Notes under the pieces: generated by a model
Seen by the model: the letters and a program-made list of their open reading frames with translations, nothing else
The model's database searches: none
What the model was told of the DNA's origin: nothing
Made by a program: the position numbers and the translations under genes
DNA from: JAJTFW01 sp903922455
GTDB taxonomy: Bacteria > Bacteroidota > Bacteroidia > AKYH767-A > OLB10
Reading direction: 5' to 3'
NCBI GenBank assembly: GCA_943329665.2
Contig: CALQEU020000042.1
Span: 1 to 9,770 of the forward strand
DNA length: 9,770 nucleotides
In this document: positions 6,019 through 9,770 of the stretch, piece after piece
Numbering within the stretch: position 1 is the stretch's first letter
How the letters are laid out: each line of letters starts with the position of its first letter

Positions 6019-6848
6019 TGAAAGCGCATCAATACCGTTCACTTTTTTTAACGTTGCTGATTCATGCAGGATTATTTATCATGCTCATGTTTTTGTACAT
6101 CACCTCTCAAAATCCTCCTTGGGAAGAGGGATTAGCAGGTGGTGGTGGTGGTGGAAGCTTTGTTGAGTTTGGCACCTTAGAATTTAATGATGCACCACAA
6201 GTAACCCCTCAGACGCAAGAAACAACTATCAACAAAGACGATGAAATTATTACATCTGATATTGAAGAAACGGTAGCGATCAATCAACCTGATAAGAAAA
6301 AAGATCCGAAGCCCGATAAAAAGAAAGACATAAAACCAAGTACTAAGCCGGTCATCAAGGAACCTGTATTAGCAAAAGTAGAAGAACGAAAAGCAGATCC
6401 AAGAAGTTTGTATCCCGGAAAAAAAGGAAGCTCGGGCTCACCTACTGGAACACAACCTGGAAATGGAACAGGCGGAACAGGAAATGGAAACGGTGGCGGA
6501 AATGGAGATGGTACAGGAACTGGATCTGGCGGAGGAACTGGTACGGGAAGCGGCGGTGGAAACGGAGATGGTGCCGGAATTGGATTTGATTTAACAGGAA
6601 GAAATTTTAGAAGTCTGCCGAGGTTAGAAGATCGTTCACAAGAACAAGGAAGAGTCGTAATCGAAATCATCGTTGATAAAAGTGGCAATGTTTTACGCGC
6701 AGATGGACCCGCACGAGGAAGCACCATCACTAACGCTAGCCTAGTACGAAAATCAATGGAGGCTGCCAAGAAAGCAAAATTTAGTCCGAGTCCGCAAGGA
6801 GTTGAGGAGCAGAAAGGGAGCATTACCTTTAATTTTATTTTACGCTAG
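6018..6848 (+). CDS. tonB: TonB-family energy transducer with Gly-rich linker
   Basis: The 276-residue protein couples the ExbB-ExbD motor to outer-membrane receptors. Its single N-terminal helix (about 8-28) contains Thr12 and His16, the spacing of the Ser-x3-His pair of TonB. A six-Gly run (41-46) follows, then an acidic segment and a Lys/Pro-rich stretch with the repeat PDKKKD at 91-96 and 99-104. A long Gly/Asn/Thr/Ser linker (about 137-189) includes the octapeptide TGTGSGGG twice. The C-terminal TonB domain (about 190-276) starts FDLTGRNFRSLP and includes GRVVIEIIVDKSGNV. In E. coli the linker is Pro-rich; here part of it is Gly-rich, so it may be more flexible. TolA-like function is the alternative. 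Last gene of exbB-exbD-tonB. Confidence 0.92.
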   Translation: MKAHQYRSLFLTLLIHAGLFIMLMFLYITSQNPPWEEGLAGGGGGGSFVEFGTLEFNDAPQVTPQTQETTINKDDEIITSDIEETVAINQPDKKKDPKPDKKKDIKPSTKPVIKEPVLAKVEERKADPRSLYPGKKGSSGSPTGTQPGNGTGGTGNGNGGGNGDGTGTGSGGGTGTGSGGGNGDGAGIGFDLTGRNFRSLPRLEDRSQEQGRVVIEIIVDKSGNVLRADGPARGSTITNASLVRKSMEAAKKAKFSPSPQGVEEQKGSITFNFILR

Positions 6849-6852
6849 TCCA

Positions 6853-6892
6853 ATTGGTGAATTGGTGGATTGGCAGGTTGGCAAATTAGCTG
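6853..6892 (+). repeat. degenerate octamer tandem repeat, five units, just after the tonB stop
   Basis: Consecutive 8-base units run ATTGGTGA, ATTGGTGG, ATTGGCAG, GTTGGCAA, ATTAGCTG, starting four bases after the tonB stop codon. The first unit is the heptamer ATGGTGA of the 4574-4608 array plus one T. Confidence 0.8.
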
Positions 6893-6942
6893 CGCTCTAC
6901 ATCCGCTGCGCTTCGTTGCTAAACGTTGCGATCGCTGCGTTT
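6889..6942. repeat. GC-rich patch with GCTGCGCT direct repeats and a 22-bp imperfect palindrome
   Basis: GCTGCGCT occurs at 6889-6896 and 6905-6912, and GCTGCG again at 6934-6939. The last lies inside AAACGTTGCGA/TCGCTGCGTTT (6921-6942), an inverted repeat with 9 Watson-Crick pairs, one G-T pair and one mismatch. The patch is clearly more GC-rich than its surroundings and looks like a small inserted repeat. No T-tract follows, so it is not a canonical terminator. Confidence 0.6.
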
Positions 6943-7005
6943 AAAGTAAGTATTAATCATAGTAAATAAGTTATTTAAAGGATAGTCACTTTACTAACAG
7001 ATTCG

Positions 7006-7013
7006 TATTTTTG
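7006..7013 (+). promoter_or_regulatory. predicted -7 box immediately before folC (TATTTTTG)
   Basis: This is a full match to TAnnTTTG ending 4 bases before the GTG start. A transcript from it would begin at or next to the start codon, giving a leaderless message. No TTG -33 element is seen at the expected distance, so chance in AT-rich DNA is possible. Confidence 0.3.
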
Positions 7014-7017
7014 ATCA

Positions 7018-8307
7018 GTGAACTATCAAGAAACCATCGACTATCTTTTCTCGGCCTTGCCGATGTTTCATCGTGTGGGAACTGCTGCTTATAAACCCAA
7101 TTTAGATAATACCCTTGCACTAGCGAACGCATTAGGAAATCCGCAGCAGCATTTAAATTGCATTCATGTGGCTGGCACCAATGGAAAAGGAAGTACATCA
7201 CACATGCTTGCATCCATTTTACAAGAGGCAGGATACAACGTGGGGCTTTATACTTCTCCACACCTAAAAGATTTCAGAGAGCGTATTAAGATCAATGGAG
7301 AAATGGTTTCCGAAGAATGGTTGACGAACTATGTGCACGAAAACAAAAAGTTATACGACGAAATCCATCCTTCCTTTTTTGAGATGAGCACGATCATGGC
7401 GTTTTCTTATTTCGAAGAAATGAAAACAGATATTAATGTGATTGAAACAGGATTGGGAGGTCGATTAGATTCAACGAATATTATTTCTCCTGAACTTTCC
7501 ATCATCACCAATATCGGTTGGGATCATATGAATTTGTTGGGCAACACAATCGAGAAAATTGCTATTGAGAAAGGCGGCATCATCAAAGAAATAATTTCTG
7601 TGGTAATCAGTGAAACACAAAAGGAGACCACGTCCATCTTCACCAACATTGCAAAAGAAAAACATTCGGAAATTTATTTTGCAGATGCCAACTTCAAAAT
7701 TGAAATCCAGCATTACAATTTATTAGAAGATCGAATGCAATTTTCTGTGTTAAAAAACAATATTGAATATTTAGATGCTCTTTCGTGTGATCTCACGGGA
7801 CAATATCAACTAAAAAATTTATTGGGCGTATTTCAATCCATTGAATTAATCCGTGAAAAATATGCTATTTCGGATGAACATATTCGACATGGGCTTTCGG
7901 CTGTTAAAGAAAATACAGGGCTGAAAGGTAGATGGCAAATACTTTCCAGAAATCCATTGACCATTTGTGATACGGGACACAATGAACAAGGATTGATAGA
8001 AGTGCTAAGTATGCTTGAAAAAATACCTCATCAAAAACTTCATTTTGTTTTAGGGGTTGTTGATGACAAAGACCTTAGTAAAATGCTGAAAATGCTACCA
8101 AAAAAAGCTCAGTACTACTTTTGCAAGGCCGATATTCCACGTGGCTTATCCCCTGATATTTTACAAAACAATGCCCATCGATTTGACTTAAATGGAGAGA
8201 CTTACAACTCCGTGACCTTAGCTCTAGAAACCGCAAAACTAAATGCAAAGCCTGAAGATTTGATATTTATAGGAGGAAGTACATTTACGGTTGCAGAAAT
8301 TATTTGA
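7018..8307 (+). CDS. folC: bifunctional dihydrofolate synthase / folylpolyglutamate synthase
   Basis: This cytoplasmic ATP-dependent Mur-ligase-family enzyme adds glutamate to dihydropteroate and then to reduced folates. The 429 residues are of family length. Visible motifs are HVAGTNGKGSTSH (P-loop, 50-62), LYTSPHLKDFRERI (77-90), ETGLGGRLDSTN (143-154), IGWDHMNLLG (166-175), EKGGIIK (184-190), GRW (304-306) and CDTGHNEQG (317-325, the C-terminal-domain motif seen as DxxHN in relatives). The start is GTG: an in-frame TGA at 7012-7014 lies two codons upstream and the next Met is residue 16, after conserved N-terminal sequence, so GTG at 7018 is the best start. It lies 169 bases after tonB on the same strand, and could be read through from the exb operon or use its own promoter. 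Confidence 0.95.
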   Translation: MNYQETIDYLFSALPMFHRVGTAAYKPNLDNTLALANALGNPQQHLNCIHVAGTNGKGSTSHMLASILQEAGYNVGLYTSPHLKDFRERIKINGEMVSEEWLTNYVHENKKLYDEIHPSFFEMSTIMAFSYFEEMKTDINVIETGLGGRLDSTNIISPELSIITNIGWDHMNLLGNTIEKIAIEKGGIIKEIISVVISETQKETTSIFTNIAKEKHSEIYFADANFKIEIQHYNLLEDRMQFSVLKNNIEYLDALSCDLTGQYQLKNLLGVFQSIELIREKYAISDEHIRHGLSAVKENTGLKGRWQILSRNPLTICDTGHNEQGLIEVLSMLEKIPHQKLHFVLGVVDDKDLSKMLKMLPKKAQYYFCKADIPRGLSPDILQNNAHRFDLNGETYNSVTLALETAKLNAKPEDLIFIGGSTFTVAEII

Positions 8308-8336
8308 TAAAATCGAACCAAAATTCCTTATCTTTG
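8303..8336 (+). promoter_or_regulatory. predicted promoter of the T9SS protein gene (TTTG, 22 bp, TATCTTTG)
   Basis: TTTG at 8303-8306 and TATCTTTG at 8329-8336 match the Bacteroidota -33 and -7 elements, with 22 bases between them (the Flavobacterium range, as I recall it, is about 17-23). The start of transcription would be near 8341, some 15 bases before the ATG. The -33 element overlaps the folC stop codon. Confidence 0.6.
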
Positions 8337-8355
8337 CATTTCTAAACCATAAACC

Positions 8356-9339
8356 ATGAAAAAAATTATCCTATTATTATTTATCTTGTCAACTGCCTTT
8401 TATGCTAAGGCGCAGAATGACACTTTACTTTATGACAACTTCGATGTCGACAATTCAGCTAATTGGAATCTGTTTAACAATGGAAATGACACCGTATGGG
8501 TCAGCTTAGATTTAGATGCGAATATGGATGCCAACAGTCGTCCAGGCAATTGGTATTGGAGTCCAAACGCATTTGGTGGCTTTGATTCTACCGGCTGTGT
8601 ATTTAGTTCTTCTTGGTTTAATAGCCCAGCGGCTTGTGCCAATTATTTCATCACGCCTCCCATTCAAATTATAGATGGAGCTGCGGTGTTGAATTGGAAG
8701 TCGGCTCCTCGTCAAACTCCACGCTATTTAGATGGATACCAAGTACTAGTTTCCACGACTGATAATTACGAAATTAGTTTTACAGACACGCTCTTTTCTG
8801 CAGCTGAATATACTTCAGGAGGATCTGCAAACGGCTTTGATTTTAGTTTATATGGATTCACTCCTGGATTCCAACATGGTGCTGATTCTACCTATGTAGA
8901 ATTCGACGCTGATTCCTCGGCATTCGTAGGACTTCTTCGTCCATTTAGTGTGAGTTTAGCTCAGTACTCTGGACAAACTATTTACATCTGTTTTTTACAT
9001 GATGCGTTTGATGATAACTTGATTGCATTAGATGATATCTTGGTAACTGGAAACTTAAGTGTTGGCATCAACGAGACTGAATTATTAACGTCTGCTACAC
9101 TTTATCCAAATCCGTCTACTGATCGTGCTCACCTAAGATTCAATACTTCAAAAGCTGGAAATACTAATTTCAGTATTTACGATGTACAAGGCCGTATTGT
9201 AAAATCACATAGCATGTACTTAACTGGACTTGCACAAGAAATTGTAATTCCAGTTCGTGATTTAGCTACTGGACATTACACACTCGTTGCGGAGAGCAAT
9301 GGTTCTGTATCGAGATTCCCAATGGTTATTGCGAAATAA
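8356..9339 (+). CDS. secreted protein, choice-of-anchor-J-like domain with T9SS type A sorting domain
   Basis: The 327-residue protein starts with a classical signal peptide (MKKIILLLFILSTAFYAKA, cut before Gln20). The middle part (about 21-235) begins LLYDNFD, continues with W-rich strands and CxN/ITPPI, and ends DDNLIALDDILVTG. This is the layout of choice-of-anchor-J (cleaved-adhesin, MAM-like) beta-sandwich domains, which bind carbohydrate or mediate adhesion in Bacteroidota. The C-terminal about 81 residues (ATLYPNPSTD onward, with YDVQGRIVKS and the ending VIAK) form a T9SS type A sorting domain. No catalytic domain is seen, so adhesion or surface binding is more likely than enzymatic activity. 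The gene has its own promoter and a strong terminator, and so appears monocistronic. Confidence 0.88.
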   Translation: MKKIILLLFILSTAFYAKAQNDTLLYDNFDVDNSANWNLFNNGNDTVWVSLDLDANMDANSRPGNWYWSPNAFGGFDSTGCVFSSSWFNSPAACANYFITPPIQIIDGAAVLNWKSAPRQTPRYLDGYQVLVSTTDNYEISFTDTLFSAAEYTSGGSANGFDFSLYGFTPGFQHGADSTYVEFDADSSAFVGLLRPFSVSLAQYSGQTIYICFLHDAFDDNLIALDDILVTGNLSVGINETELLTSATLYPNPSTDRAHLRFNTSKAGNTNFSIYDVQGRIVKSHSMYLTGLAQEIVIPVRDLATGHYTLVAESNGSVSRFPMVIAK

Positions 9340-9358
9340 AAAACCTATAAATTACTTG

Positions 9359-9395
9359 AAAGGCTGGTTCGATGAATCAGCCTTTTTTGTTTTTT
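9359..9395 (+). terminator. strong intrinsic terminator after the T9SS protein gene
   Basis: AAAGGCTG (9359-9366) pairs with CAGCCTTT (9378-9385). The stem is extended inward by a G-T pair and TTC/GAA around a GAT loop, giving about 12 pairs. TTTTTTGTTTTTT follows (9383-9395). It begins 20 bases after the stop codon. Confidence 0.92.
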
Positions 9396-9546
9396 ATTAA
9401 TTGAGAATATTTTTTAAAAAAATAAAAGATTTAATTTCTGCATAAGATGAATAATCCGTCTGAATAGAATCTGAAATTCAAAATAATTAATTTTATTGTG
9501 CTGATTGTAATGTCACACTTCATCGTAAAACAACTTCGCCGATGTT
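9396..9546. other. AT-rich gene-free spacer between terminator and palindromic element
   Basis: This stretch is dominated by A and T runs. No coding sequence, RNA gene or clear promoter is supported here. It separates the terminator from the inverted-repeat element that starts at 9547. Confidence 0.6.
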
Positions 9547-9758
9547 CAACCCCGCTGGGGTTGGGATCATTTTATTTTTTGCGTTGCTATTAAGACATGA
9601 ACCCCGCTGGGGTTTTTCTAGAAACCAATTTATTTTCAAAGATGTTAATTTATAAATCGAACATAGATGGACGAAATTTCTTAATACCATTGACCCCAGA
9701 GGGGTCATACCTCAATAGAAACGAAATGCATTATTTTATCCTGACCCCAGAGGGGTCA
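9547..9758. repeat. 212-bp imperfect inverted repeat made of two 68-bp REP doublets
   Basis: Four GC-rich palindromes occur in AT-rich DNA: 9547-9563 (CAACCCC-GCT-GGGGTTG), 9600-9614 (AACCCC-GCT-GGGGTT), and 9691-9707 and 9742-9758 (both TGACCCC-AGA-GGGGTCA). The loops are asymmetric, so orientation can be read: the first two are forward and the last two reversed (CCCCTCTGGGG on the minus strand). Each pair spans exactly 68 bp. The spacers inside the pairs also match when one is reversed (about 25 of 37 positions over 9564-9600, ungapped by eye), including the shared CGTTnCTATTnAG. The symmetry centre at 9652.5 coincides with the perfect palindrome ATTTATAAAT (9648-9657). No transposase is in the window. 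Confidence 0.88.
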
Positions 9759-9770
9759 TACAAAACCGCG

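Noticed and set aside
5652..6032. Minus-strand reading frame opposite exbD
   Set aside because: exbD on the plus strand has the conserved Asp motif and coupled start and stop; the antisense product shows no recognisable feature.
6284..6823. Minus-strand 179-residue reading frame rich in Pro
   Set aside because: It is the antisense shadow of the Gly-rich and Lys/Pro-rich part of the TonB-like gene, which has clear family motifs.
6921..6942. Intrinsic terminator after tonB
   Set aside because: The stem is reasonable but is followed by AAAGTAAG and no T-tract on the plus strand.
9520..9708. Minus-strand 62-residue reading frame
   Set aside because: It runs straight through three of the palindromes and both arms of the inverted repeat. 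Its composition reflects the repeat, not a protein.

Overview
The window looks like a chromosomal segment of a Bacteroidota bacterium, probably Flavobacteriia-like. It is AT-rich. Two secreted proteins end in a type IX secretion (T9SS) sorting domain, intergenic regions contain TAnnTTTG -7 boxes, Shine-Dalgarno sequences are mostly absent, and there is an exbB-exbD-tonB-folC neighbourhood. No tRNA, rRNA, transposase, phage gene or CRISPR array is visible.

Layout. Positions 1-319 are a gene-free array of hairpin repeats: a near-perfect 117-bp tandem duplication followed by a 21-bp array. The array touches the stop codon of a minus-strand two-gene operon (1594 down to 319). That operon encodes a SHOCT-domain membrane protein and a six-helix membrane protein of unknown function. 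A short divergent promoter region (1595-1775) separates it from a plus-strand operon (1776-4584): a secreted PHP-type metallohydrolase with a T9SS tail, a GNAT acetyltransferase and a gamma-carbonic-anhydrase-like hexapeptide protein. A 316-bp intergenic region with a heptamer repeat and possible operators precedes the overlapping genes exbB, exbD and tonB (4901-6848), the motor of TonB-dependent outer-membrane transport. After an octamer repeat and a GC-rich palindrome come folC (GTG start) and a secreted choice-of-anchor-J-like T9SS protein, which ends at a strong terminator. The last 370 bases hold no gene but contain a 212-bp imperfect inverted repeat built from four small GC-rich palindromes.

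How the parts relate. ExbB, ExbD and the TonB-like protein form one energy-transducing complex in the inner membrane. The two T9SS cargo proteins would be exported by Sec and then by the T9SS, whose own genes are not in this window. FolC is a housekeeping folate enzyme.

The genes are mostly ordinary. The most interesting material is non-coding. There are two unrelated families of REP-like palindromes, one at each end, both showing compensatory stem changes. Two related short tandem repeats (period 7 and period 8) also sit exactly at gene 3' ends.
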